From a virus: a DNA stretch of 22,300 nucleotides. The translations under genes and the position numbers were made by a program. The DNA is taken from the IMG/VR virus record IMGVR_UViG_3300031695_000039, positions 1 through 22,300 of that record. One strand, 5' to 3'. Each line of letters begins with the position of its first letter. The first letter of the stretch is position 1. The notes below the pieces were generated by a model. That model did no database searches, had not been told where the DNA came from, and saw only the letters and a program-made list of their open reading frames with translations. Positions 15,240 through 22,300 of the stretch are shown piece by piece.

Positions 15240-17233
15240 TAAAATAACCCCGATTTGCCGACACCAGCGGCTGCTGATAGTCCTGCTACGCCCAAACCAA
15301 GTATTTGTTGGGCAGGTGAAGTGCTTGGAGAAGTAGAAGACGTAATAGACTGCTGACTAGTCGGCGCACCTTTATATATGTCGGACAAAAATCCAACACG
15401 TTGATATGGTTCGTAAAGCCTTTCCATCTGCGTTTGACGGCCTGCTTCAAGTTCTGCTTGCTGCTGTGCTTGTTGTTGCTTACCAAGATCAAACGTAAAC
15501 CCTGATTCTTTCTGCTGTAGACCTTGACCCAATTCACCGAGGGCCGCTTGACGCATTCCAAGATCCGCTTGACCTGACCCTTGGGCCAGATTAAGTTGGC
15601 CGTATGAAGTTCCGAGACCGCCGATACCTTCACCTATTCTACTCTGTAATTCGTTTCCTTGCACCCCAAAGGCACCCGCTTGTTGAGCGCCTTGCATTCC
15701 GATTTGAGCTTGGGATTGACCTAATCCACCTGCCTGTCCTGCAAGTTGTGCCGCTAACTGCTCTGTTGAGATGCCCATTTGAGCAGCTTGTTGAGCAATA
15801 GAAGCCTGTTGCGTTGCACCAGAAAGGCCTAACTGACCCATCTGCGAGGTTAACTGACCGCTTAATTGTGCAGCGGACATACCCGTAGAGGCTTGAAGTT
15901 GTTGTAAATTCATTCCTGTCTGAGCAAGTGCTTGTGCGTTAGCCGCGGCCATCTGTTCGCCAGATAACCCTAACTGTCCTGCGGTTTGAGCCGCAGATAG
16001 ACTTAATTGTCCACCTTGCTGCGCGGTTTGCGCCGCTAACTGCTCTGCAGATAACCCTAACTGTCCTGCCGCTTGTGCTGCCGCAATACCAGATTGAGCA
16101 CCTTGAGCGCCGAGAGCACCAGTAAGTTGTGCCGCTTGTAAGCTGCGGCCTTGTTGTGATTCAAAAGCTTGTTGCGCACGTTGTGATGCGCTGTCAAAAC
16201 CTTGCTGACGCATTCCAGCCGCAGTGCGGCCTTGTTGCTCAAGAATGTTTCGGCTTAGTTCTGAATCTACTATGCCTTGGCGAGATCCGCCAAAAGCACC
16301 TGCGCCTACGGCTTGAGCATCAGCAGAAAGCTGTTGAATATCGCCAGCACGTTGAATATCTGCCATAGCTTGTTGCACGGCAGCGTCTTCGTATTGATTC
16401 ATGTAAGAACTAGCACTAGTGGGATCATAAGCACCCGTTGCGCCTGCTAATCCTGCAATACCTTGTTGAGCGGTTTGTGTGCCAAAAGCACCTGCTTGTT
16501 GTAAAGCTTGAGCCGCCGTTCCTGTAATACCTCGAGCACCAGCAATAGCTGTTCCAGTGCCTAGCTGAGATTGACGAGCCGCCTCTAATGCCGCAATGCC
16601 TGCGGAGGAAGTACCCGCTCGTGCTGCATCAGTAACACCCGATAAACTTTGTCCAAGCGTTGTACCTACACCTTGGTTAGACGCTGCCGTTAATGCTTGT
16701 CCCGCCTGACCCAAAGAACGCTGATTACCTAGTTGAGCATTGTTTAAAACAGTGGGTATCTGACTCGAGGCAGAACCTAACGCCGTTTGTCCAGCTAAAG
16801 CCGCGGCCCGTGCGTTCTCAGCCGCGGTCCCCAGTGCGCCTGTGGCTGTTTGAGTCGCACCTGCACCGTAATCAATAGCGTTTTGGATACCTAGTTGAGA
16901 AGCGGCTACTTGCTGCGGAACATTGCCCGCGGCACCACGCATAAGACCCGCGGCTTCTGCTTGATAAGGACTTGCGGCTCCCATTGTAGAGCCAATCGTG
17001 CTTTGCGCATCACCTAATGTGTATCCAGCTTGCTCTAAATAAGGCTGGTAACCGCCGATACCCGCTTGCGCGATTTCAGTAGCGTTTATTTGAAGCGCCG
17101 ACATCTCCGCAACTACTTGTGCGGGAATAGCGACGCCTGTATCAGCCAGTGCTTTAGCCGATTGAAGGAGGGCTAGCTTGTAGGCCTCAATCTCGGGAGC
17201 TTCTCTGACAATTTGTTCTTGAGTTTCAGCCAT
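15239..17233 (-). CDS. Ala/Gln/Gly-rich helical repeat protein (664 aa), putative tape-measure or ejection protein
   Basis: More than half of the residues are Ala, Gln or Gly. From residue 375 to 528 a short motif, G-hydrophobic-S-x-x-Q (as in GLSAEQ, GLSGEQ, GMSAAQ, GISTEQ), recurs at steps of 18, 18, 11, 18, 11, 18, 18, 18, 7 and 11 residues. All steps are sums of 7 and 11, which keep a position on the same face of an alpha helix. This predicts a long helical rod, as in tape-measure and internal core proteins. The C-terminus (LYEPYQRVGFLSDIYKGAP, 606-624, then a Ser/Thr-rich and a hydrophobic tail) is more conventional. No enzyme motif is present. The ATG at 17233 shares a base with the upstream stop, with GGGAGG about ten bases before it. 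The function is inferred from architecture and position. Confidence 0.75.
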   Translation of the reverse strand: MAETQEQIVREAPEIEAYKLALLQSAKALADTGVAIPAQVVAEMSALQINATEIAQAGIGGYQPYLEQAGYTLGDAQSTIGSTMGAASPYQAEAAGLMRGAAGNVPQQVAASQLGIQNAIDYGAGATQTATGALGTAAENARAAALAGQTALGSASSQIPTVLNNAQLGNQRSLGQAGQALTAASNQGVGTTLGQSLSGVTDAARAGTSSAGIAALEAARQSQLGTGTAIAGARGITGTAAQALQQAGAFGTQTAQQGIAGLAGATGAYDPTSASSYMNQYEDAAVQQAMADIQRAGDIQQLSADAQAVGAGAFGGSRQGIVDSELSRNILEQQGRTAAGMRQQGFDSASQRAQQAFESQQGRSLQAAQLTGALGAQGAQSGIAAAQAAGQLGLSAEQLAAQTAQQGGQLSLSAAQTAGQLGLSGEQMAAANAQALAQTGMNLQQLQASTGMSAAQLSGQLTSQMGQLGLSGATQQASIAQQAAQMGISTEQLAAQLAGQAGGLGQSQAQIGMQGAQQAGAFGVQGNELQSRIGEGIGGLGTSYGQLNLAQGSGQADLGMRQAALGELGQGLQQKESGFTFDLGKQQQAQQQAELEAGRQTQMERLYEPYQRVGFLSDIYKGAPTSQQSITSSTSPSTSPAQQILGLGVAGLSAAAGVGKSGLF
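15650..16111 (-). repeat. Periodic 7/11/18-residue helical repeat array
   Basis: Eleven motif copies start at residues 375, 393, 411, 422, 440, 451, 469, 487, 505, 512 and 523 of the 664-residue protein. The DNA shows related but diverged segments (for example AACCCTAACTGTCCTGC-like blocks, plus strand, near 15967 and 16053), so the array is partly visible at the nucleotide level too. Confidence 0.8.
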
Positions 17234-18951
17234 TACGCTGTATTCCTCCCACGGCTTTCGAGATTACGCATGACTGAATACATATTCTGGATACCGCTGT
17301 TAAGGTTTCCGTTACCCAAGCCGCGGACTGCGTCAGTGGTCATTACAAATTCGCCGGGCATTAACATCGCCCTAACACTATCCTGTCCCGCAACACCTTC
17401 GGTAGGCGCAATGCCTCCATTACGGCGTGGGAAGATAGGACCGCCTTCGGCTGCTGCTTGCACATAAGGGCGTGCAAAAGGACCGCTCGGCACACTGCCT
17501 CTCAAGTAATCGTTAGGAGACATAGCGGGCATCGCGGCATAGCTAGTTGGAGCGGTGTACATAGAAGAAGCCGTAGACACTATGTCTTCGTATTCTCCTG
17601 TTTCAGGGTTTAGTCTAATATTGCCTAACTCTGAAATTAAATACTTACTTGGATCGGCTTCGATCAAGTCAGATCCTGTAATCACAGTGCCGTCTGGGTT
17701 GCGACCTGCTAAGTTTACGGGCTCTTGCTCTGGAACTTCAAATGCGCCTGCGCCAGCCGCTAGTGCGGTGCCTGCTAATACGCTAGGTCCGTATCGAGCT
17801 AACATGCCGGGTTGCGCCGAATCATAAGCGTTTTGTAATCCCTGTTGTGTTACGGCAAATCCGTCTGTTGCAGCTTCAAGTTTATACGCTTGTTTAGCTT
17901 TTTCTCCCGCTGTTATTAGATCTGCTTTGGTTTCACCACCACGGAAAGCAAGATCTCCCGCTCTAGTGACTTGCTCGTCAAAGGGTAAGTCAAGGAAGGA
18001 GGTTTCTGGGCCAAGTGCTACAGAAGAATCTGCGGTTTGTAACCCTCGTCCGTAGCGCCCCATAGAATTAACTGTTTCGCCTAATTTATCAACTGATTCG
18101 TTCATGCCTGCCGTCGGCGTCACATTGCTGTTTAATTGTTGAGTTGCCTCTTGAGGCTTAAATTTAAACTCTGATGCGTCAACCTTAACATTTGCTGTAG
18201 GGTCAGATTTGCCAAGAAAATCACTAAAACTGGATTTAGTATTTTCAAAAGCTTGACTAAAACGTGCGGAAGGATCAGCGAAGGCATCAGCAACGCCTTT
18301 CATTCCACCCGTAGCACCTGCGTAAGCCGCGCCCGTAGCACCTGCGATAAGACTCGACTTCAAGGCATCGCCTATATCACCACCATTAATTAACGTGGAT
18401 ATGCCCGAACCCATCGCTGCGCCGTAGACAGGACCGAGGCCCGTGGCTGCCAAAGCAATAGGAAGTATAATAGGAGCGAGTTTCTTAACGACTTTAACAA
18501 CGCTTTTAAAAGCACTTTTTACGCCGCCAACAATGCTCTTGAATATCTTACCTAAGAAGAACTCAGGTAAACCTGTAGTGGGGTTAATAGAGTTACTGTC
18601 GCCACCAACTACATAACGCTCAGGATCTTCTAAACCTGCTTCAATCAGCATCTCAAAGATACGGTTCTTTGTATCTTCGTTTTCAAGGAATTGGAAAGGT
18701 ATAACTAACTCACCCTTGGCAACGTGTGCAAGAAATTTGTCTTCGTTTCGTCCATAAGTTGCCATTTTCTTAGCAATCTCTGGGAACTGCGCGATTCCAG
18801 TGTCCCCGAAGTCTTCATCTTCGTCTTCGTCTTTGCCGTATATGGCTTCTGCTTCGTCATCGTCCATGACAAAGTCACCAATACCGCCTTCAGGAACTTC
18901 AACTTCTTCTATTTCATCAATTTCTTGAATCTTTTTTGCTGTTGCTGCCAT
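17233..18951 (-). CDS. Putative ejection/tape-measure-like virion protein with acidic head and amphipathic helix (572 aa)
   Basis: Residues 8-50 are very acidic (runs of Asp and Glu). Residues 71-85 (DKFLAHVAKGELVIP) and the C-terminal DSVRAMLMPGEFVMTTDAVR (524-543) both resemble the short 'GE-V' motifs seen near ends of tail tape-measure proteins. Residues 135-158 hold seven lysines and no acidic residue, alternating with Ile, Val and Phe; a hydrophobic stretch (LAPIILPIALAATGLGP, 158-174) and a Gly/Ala-rich segment follow. This suggests membrane activity during DNA entry. A GG motif AEGGPIF occurs near 501. The ATG at 18951 shares a base with the stop of a 30-residue ORF, and GGAG lies eight bases before it. 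It sits between the gp10-like gene cluster and the helical repeat protein, the place of ejection proteins in P22-like gene orders. Role inferred. Confidence 0.74.
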   Translation of the reverse strand: MAATAKKIQEIDEIEEVEVPEGGIGDFVMDDDEAEAIYGKDEDEDEDFGDTGIAQFPEIAKKMATYGRNEDKFLAHVAKGELVIPFQFLENEDTKNRIFEMLIEAGLEDPERYVVGGDSNSINPTTGLPEFFLGKIFKSIVGGVKSAFKSVVKVVKKLAPIILPIALAATGLGPVYGAAMGSGISTLINGGDIGDALKSSLIAGATGAAYAGATGGMKGVADAFADPSARFSQAFENTKSSFSDFLGKSDPTANVKVDASEFKFKPQEATQQLNSNVTPTAGMNESVDKLGETVNSMGRYGRGLQTADSSVALGPETSFLDLPFDEQVTRAGDLAFRGGETKADLITAGEKAKQAYKLEAATDGFAVTQQGLQNAYDSAQPGMLARYGPSVLAGTALAAGAGAFEVPEQEPVNLAGRNPDGTVITGSDLIEADPSKYLISELGNIRLNPETGEYEDIVSTASSMYTAPTSYAAMPAMSPNDYLRGSVPSGPFARPYVQAAAEGGPIFPRRNGGIAPTEGVAGQDSVRAMLMPGEFVMTTDAVRGLGNGNLNSGIQNMYSVMRNLESRGRNTA

Positions 18952-19043
18952 TATCCTACTCCACCAATAATGCTGTCAGGTATATTGACCTGTTTTATTG
19001 TACTTCGCTTAGACGACATAGTCAAAATAGTCATGCCAATCAT
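18951..19043 (-). CDS. Micro-ORF of 30 aa coupled to both neighbours
   Basis: The frame reads MIGMTILTMSSKRSTIKQVN followed by IPDSIIGGVG and a TAA. It begins in an ATGA overlap with the stop of the 98-residue gene and ends in a TAATG overlap with the start of the 572-residue gene, so it fills exactly the space between them. No function is recognisable. It may be a true small virion protein or simply a spacer ORF that carries ribosomes on to the next start. The fit at both ends, matching the coupling style of the whole operon, is the main evidence. Confidence 0.6.
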   Translation of the reverse strand: MIGMTILTMSSKRSTIKQVNIPDSIIGGVG

Positions 19044-19336
19044 GATGTGGTTACCGTAACTTGGCCCACGAAACCTGTTCCCGATGATCCCCGTAAATAC
19101 GGTTTGTTTGTAACAGTGATTCTCAACTCGTCACCATGTTGAAACACACTACCTACGGGCAGGCTAACGTTATCCGTTTGTAGGTTTGGCAAGTTTAGCG
19201 CAGAAGCTTGCCAAGGTCCGGGATTGCTAACCTGTTCCAAAAACACCGAGAAAGATCGGATGATTTCAGCTTGGTATACTTGATCATATCCCGAAGGCGG
19301 AATAGGAAAGAACGGTAATACTAATCCTCTACTCAT
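19040..19336 (-). CDS. Conserved phage virion-associated protein (98 aa), function unknown
   Basis: This short protein has a Pro-rich start (LVLPFFPIPPSGYDQVYQAE), a helix with IIRSFSVFLEQVSNPG (25-40) and a beta-rich C-terminal half (SVFQHGDELRITVTN). Small proteins of this look follow gp10-like genes in marine phages as I recall them, but no function is known to me. Both ends overlap neighbours by four bases (ATGA), so it is translated with the gp10-like protein and the micro-ORF; a head-tail connector or tail accessory role is a guess. Confidence 0.78.
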   Translation of the reverse strand: MSRGLVLPFFPIPPSGYDQVYQAEIIRSFSVFLEQVSNPGPWQASALNLPNLQTDNVSLPVGSVFQHGDELRITVTNKPYLRGSSGTGFVGQVTVTTS

Positions 19337-21273
19337 CGGCGGCCATCCGGTCTAATGTCTACACGCGGTGTTCCTAACCGCCACTCCACCCCTGTTGTGG
19401 TGGAATTAATTTTAAGGGAGAAAGATCGACCTCTTAGCCTAACGTATACTTGATCTGTGAATTGTTCTACTGGCGTAGTAGCGGATCTTGTGACTGCGTT
19501 AATATTTGTGCCTGTGTAATCTGCGCCGGGAAATTGCCTACTTTCTAACGTCATAGACACCGTAGGGGAAGAGGCTGTAGAACCCGCAAAAGTAATGTCA
19601 GGTATAAGCCTAGTTAAAAATACAAAGCTGTCTCCAGCACCTAATGACATCTGACTACTTTCAATGAAAGAGGGGATTGCCGTAGGAGGGTTTTGACTAC
19701 CATCATCACTTCCAAACTCATGGTAATACAAATGGCCGTCTAACGCCGCCGCAACAGGAAAAGGAGAAATGCCTCTATCTACCCATGCCGAACGAGTTAG
19801 TGCGCCGTAATACCAAGCTTTTTCTTGGTAGTTATAGATGACATATCGATCCACATTAGCCGACGATGCAGAGGGGTAAAACCACCATATTTCAGAATAG
19901 CTAGAGTTTACTCCGCAAGTGACTTTTTCTATCTGTCCATTGTTAAAATCATCAAATATATAAGATCGTACAGAGCATGGTAGTTTTTGAACTTGACCTG
20001 AATAAACGTAAAACGCATCTTCGCCCATCCAATACACCATGTCGTCTACCGCAATAGCAGATAGAGGGCTGGCAATAGTAAGGTTTTCAGATATTAAACT
20101 AATACCAAAAGTAAATGGGGGTCCTAAATACTGCATGGCATGAAGAGAGCGGTCAGTAAACACCAGTATTTGTTGACGAGTCTCAACTGCCGTAATAATC
20201 TGAGAACCTGTACCAATACGCAAATCACCTGCGGTATTGGTAGCTTGTGCCGCCCAAACCAAGGGGTTGGCTTGGTCTGAGAACCTAATCAAAAGAGGAT
20301 CTTGTACGCCAATGTTGTCTTGCGGATCGCAACCAAACACTAAAACGTGTCGGTCTCTATCTGAAACCATAACTTGCTTGGCTACGGTAGGCGCGGTTGA
20401 GTCTATTCCCGGTACGTCCGAAAGTGCCACTGCTCTACCATACGTCGGAGTCTGCGTAGCTATTGATTCATCCCAATAGAATATACCGCCATCACGAACG
20501 TTAAGGATTAAATCTTCACCAAAGTTGTCATGGGTCCAAATTCTAAGTGTGTCGCCAAAAGCTAAAAGGCTTGATCCAAATCCCCAACCAAGACGACCCC
20601 ATGTTCCTGCGCCCCAACCTGTTCCAGACACCGTAGTATCTAGTCCCGTGTTAACTTGATAAAGACCCTTACACGCAGATCCGCCGTTTCCAGTGTCCGC
20701 AGAAGTAGCCACGACAGGAGTAGGAGTGTATGCGCCGTTTACCGTAATGTTAGGAACAATGGCTACTTCTCGAGCCACTATTTGGTAAGAGGCGTCAGTT
20801 AAAATAGCCGTAATTTGATATTCTTGGTTTAAAACCGCCGCTGTAATCTTTGCGGTAGACCCACCTAACGCAACAGCATTTTCAAATGATACGAAATCAT
20901 TAACAATTGCGCCGTGACCCACGTCAGTCACCGTAAGAGTAGATGATCCGCTAGTCGCGGAAAACGTAATTGCGCCCGCGGCAGTTGTTTCACGGATCGG
21001 GGTTATGTCGTTATAACCACCACCTTCCTCGATGTAATACTTTAAGTGTGTGCCGTTACCCATGTAACGATCACCTGCTAAAGCTACAAAAGGATGCAGT
21101 GCTCGAGAAGTGCCTAAGAAGCTACTGCCCGAAATCTTTTGCCACCCGCCTATTTTTTCTGGAGTGCCTGCTTGAAAACGTACTTTGTCACAGTCGTACC
21201 ATCCGCCTTCATTTGAATACGAAGTGGTCTCTCGGTTAACTCCCGGACGAAACTGTAATTTAGTAAGTGGCAT
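19333..21273 (-). CDS. P22 gp10-like tail hub / DNA stabilisation protein (646 aa)
   Basis: The protein probably closes the portal channel after DNA packaging and connects head to tail. Its N-terminus FRPGVNRETTSYSNEGGW (8-25) with KVRF and PEKIGGW (30-44) is typical of these marine phage proteins. The centre is rich in beta strands and Trp/Tyr, with a FTDRSLHAMQYLGPPFTFG segment followed by ISLISEN, as in gp10-type propeller proteins. The C-terminus (RGRSFSLKI ... GVEWRLGTPRVDIRPDGRR) matches the closing strand seen in this group. Residues about 97-200 look like an inserted beta-sandwich (TLTVTDVGHGAIVNDFVSFE, LNQEYQITAI), which makes it longer than P22 gp10. A weak AAGAGAAA site precedes the ATG at 21273. 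Family call is from remembered patterns, not a search. Confidence 0.75.
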   Translation of the reverse strand: MPLTKLQFRPGVNRETTSYSNEGGWYDCDKVRFQAGTPEKIGGWQKISGSSFLGTSRALHPFVALAGDRYMGNGTHLKYYIEEGGGYNDITPIRETTAAGAITFSATSGSSTLTVTDVGHGAIVNDFVSFENAVALGGSTAKITAAVLNQEYQITAILTDASYQIVAREVAIVPNITVNGAYTPTPVVATSADTGNGGSACKGLYQVNTGLDTTVSGTGWGAGTWGRLGWGFGSSLLAFGDTLRIWTHDNFGEDLILNVRDGGIFYWDESIATQTPTYGRAVALSDVPGIDSTAPTVAKQVMVSDRDRHVLVFGCDPQDNIGVQDPLLIRFSDQANPLVWAAQATNTAGDLRIGTGSQIITAVETRQQILVFTDRSLHAMQYLGPPFTFGISLISENLTIASPLSAIAVDDMVYWMGEDAFYVYSGQVQKLPCSVRSYIFDDFNNGQIEKVTCGVNSSYSEIWWFYPSASSANVDRYVIYNYQEKAWYYGALTRSAWVDRGISPFPVAAALDGHLYYHEFGSDDGSQNPPTAIPSFIESSQMSLGAGDSFVFLTRLIPDITFAGSTASSPTVSMTLESRQFPGADYTGTNINAVTRSATTPVEQFTDQVYVRLRGRSFSLKINSTTTGVEWRLGTPRVDIRPDGRR

Positions 21274-21300
21274 AGTGTCGTTTCTCTTTATCTTTTACGG

Positions 21301-21723
21301 TTATTCCTTAAAGTAAACTAATACTCCAACGGCGGCACCCATAATTAAAATTAGTATACCAAAAACTTTCACGGCTAAGGATAGATTTTCTTCTAATGCT
21401 TTTTGTTTAGCCCTACGCTTTTTAGATTCAACCTTTTGTTTCTTGTAAAACTCTTCTCTAAATTGCTGATACTTATAATAGCCTAAAAGTCCTTGCTTGT
21501 TTAACATCCACGCCAATTCTTCTTCTTGTCGTACTAAAGCTTGTTTTGCTTGATAAGCAGCTAAGACATCACCTGTACCTAGCTTTGCTTTCTGCTCAAT
21601 AGCTTGGCTTGCCCCAAAGTATTTAGTTAACGCAGAGCCCGCGTCTGCGATTTCTTTGCCGTTAGATAAGGTGGTTTTAATAACCTTAAAGGCAGCGTTA
21701 GCTATCATTAATTCAGCTAACAT
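21301..21723 (-). CDS. Small phage protein with C-terminal membrane segment (140 aa)
   Basis: The N-terminus MLAELMIANAAFKVIKTTLS and the following DAGSALTKYFG are typical of a small conserved protein that often sits next to tail-fibre genes in marine phages (from memory). A long charged helix follows (EFYKKQKVESKKRRAKQKAL). Residues about 116-137 (LAVKVFGILILIMGAAVGVL) form one transmembrane segment, with a short charged tail. It could be a holin-like or virion membrane protein, but a single anchor does not prove either. The ATG at 21723 overlaps the previous gene by 7 bases and is preferred over a TTG four codons upstream. Confidence 0.75.
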   Translation of the reverse strand: MLAELMIANAAFKVIKTTLSNGKEIADAGSALTKYFGASQAIEQKAKLGTGDVLAAYQAKQALVRQEEELAWMLNKQGLLGYYKYQQFREEFYKKQKVESKKRRAKQKALEENLSLAVKVFGILILIMGAAVGVLVYFKE

Positions 21724-21908
21724 TTTGCCACCCAATGCAGCGTGGACATAGGGCCGTGCTGCTTGTAAGCTACAATCCCCGTTATACGCTGTACACTATA
21801 TCGCTCTGTTACATCAGTTGTTTGAGGTTCATTAATTAGAACCTGTCCAACAGGTGCGGTAGCAGGTGCAACATATACGGGATATACCTCGCTGATCGTA
21901 GACCACAT
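21717..21908 (-). CDS. Hypothetical small protein (63 aa)
   Basis: The chain begins MWSTISEVYPVYVAPATAPV and seems mostly beta-structured, with no recognised motif. It lies 7 bases downstream of the 69-residue gene, overlaps the next gene by 7 bases, and has no good ribosome site, so it probably depends on coupled translation. Position beside the tail-fibre end suggests a minor virion or assembly protein. Confidence 0.62.
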   Translation of the reverse strand: MWSTISEVYPVYVAPATAPVGQVLINEPQTTDVTERYSVQRITGIVAYKQHGPMSTLHWVAKC

Positions 21909-21915
21909 TGCTAAA

Positions 21916-22125
21916 TTAAGCAGCCGCTGCTGTGATTGCTTTCATATCTTCTGTAGTCCAGTAATCTTTAGCAAGCATGAGAACCAAATGTTCTTTGTTA
22001 CGTGCTAAGGTATCTGTCCAATCATCGTCAGACATATCGGCTGGCTTACCTGCCTTGATTAGGGCTACTGAGTCACCACACGCTACGTAGTGTGCTGCGA
22101 TTTCTACTGCTGTTAATTCTTCCAT
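21916..22125 (-). CDS. Hypothetical small acidic protein (69 aa)
   Basis: Mostly helical, beginning MEELTAVEIAAHYVACGDSV, with a Asp-rich DMSDDDWTDTLARNKEHLVL middle and a Met/Trp segment MLAKDYWTTEDM. I recall similar small genes directly after tail-fibre genes in marine phages but know of no function. AAGGAT about seven bases before the ATG at 22125 supports the start; the gene begins 4 bases after the tail-fibre stop. Confidence 0.75.
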   Translation of the reverse strand: MEELTAVEIAAHYVACGDSVALIKAGKPADMSDDDWTDTLARNKEHLVLMLAKDYWTTEDMKAITAAAA

Positions 22126-22129
22126 TGTT

Positions 22130-22300
22130 CTATCCTTCTAGTGTTGTGATACGTGCAGCGAGTGCTGCGTTTTGGGTTGATAATTCTTGGATTGCTTTAG
22201 TTAAAATGGGGATTAAGGCTCCATCTGCTACCTCTTGAGAACCATCTTCTCTGCTATTCCACATCTGGAATCCATCTTTTATTTCAGAATGTGAATCCAT
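22130..22300 (-). CDS. Tail fibre/spike C-terminus with S74-type intramolecular chaperone end (partial)
   Basis: Fifty-six residues are visible up to a TAG at 22130. The end GALIPILTKAIQELSTQNAA followed by LAARITTLEG matches the closing helix of peptidase_S74/endosialidase-type chaperone domains, which trimerise a tail fibre and then cleave themselves off. The catalytic Ser-Lys part would be upstream, outside the window. The frame begins with an ATG exactly at the window edge, which may be internal. It is first in the virion operon as seen here. Confidence 0.7.
   Translation of the reverse strand: MDSHSEIKDGFQMWNSREDGSQEVADGALIPILTKAIQELSTQNAALAARITTLEG

Noticed and set aside
1-22300. tRNA genes, insertion sequences or a restriction/defence island
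   Set aside because: There is practically no non-coding space and none of the proteins shows transposase, toxin or restriction motifs.

Overview
This window is a contiguous piece of a double-stranded DNA bacteriophage genome. Genes are tightly packed and there is almost no non-coding DNA; the longest gap is about 113 bases. The protein set is viral: replication helicases and an archaeo-eukaryotic-type primase, a SleB-type cell wall hydrolase, and a long block of virion genes ending in a tail-fibre chaperone. The style of the virion proteins (GG-x-V motifs, a P22 gp10-like protein, very large A/Q/G-rich proteins) resembles uncultured marine short-tailed phages known from ocean metagenomes. That placement rests on my memory of those families, not on a search. 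The host is not identifiable, but promoter-like sites of ordinary sigma-70 type suggest a bacterium.

Layout. (1) 1-4120, minus strand: a leftward replication operon, read from 4120 down. It encodes a coiled-coil protein of unknown function, a probable ssDNA-binding protein, an internal terminator, a TOTE-type primase, a 55-residue helix-turn-helix protein and a UvrD/Rep-like SF1 helicase cut by the window edge. (2) 4121-4233: a divergent control region in which two sigma-70-like promoters face each other and share their -10 region. (3) 4234-6398, plus strand: a short rightward operon with a SNF2-like helicase, a small HTH-like protein and a SleB hydrolase. (4) 6395-22300, minus strand: the virion operon, whose promoter lies beyond the right edge. 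In transcription order it holds a tail-fibre C-terminus, three small proteins (one with a membrane anchor), a gp10-like tail hub, a 98-residue protein, a 30-residue ORF, four large proteins (572, 664, 1047 and about 1427 residues) that look like ejection, tape-measure or internal virion proteins, a Q/A-rich 370-residue protein and a small basic protein.

How it fits together. The primase, ssDNA-binding protein and helicases would make and unwind replication forks. The SNF2 helicase with a lysis-type hydrolase forms a separate transcription unit. The virion block is linked by stop/start overlaps (TAATG or ATGA), which points to translational coupling. The least explained parts are the shared-core divergent promoter, the tiny ORFs, and the repeat architecture of the large virion proteins.
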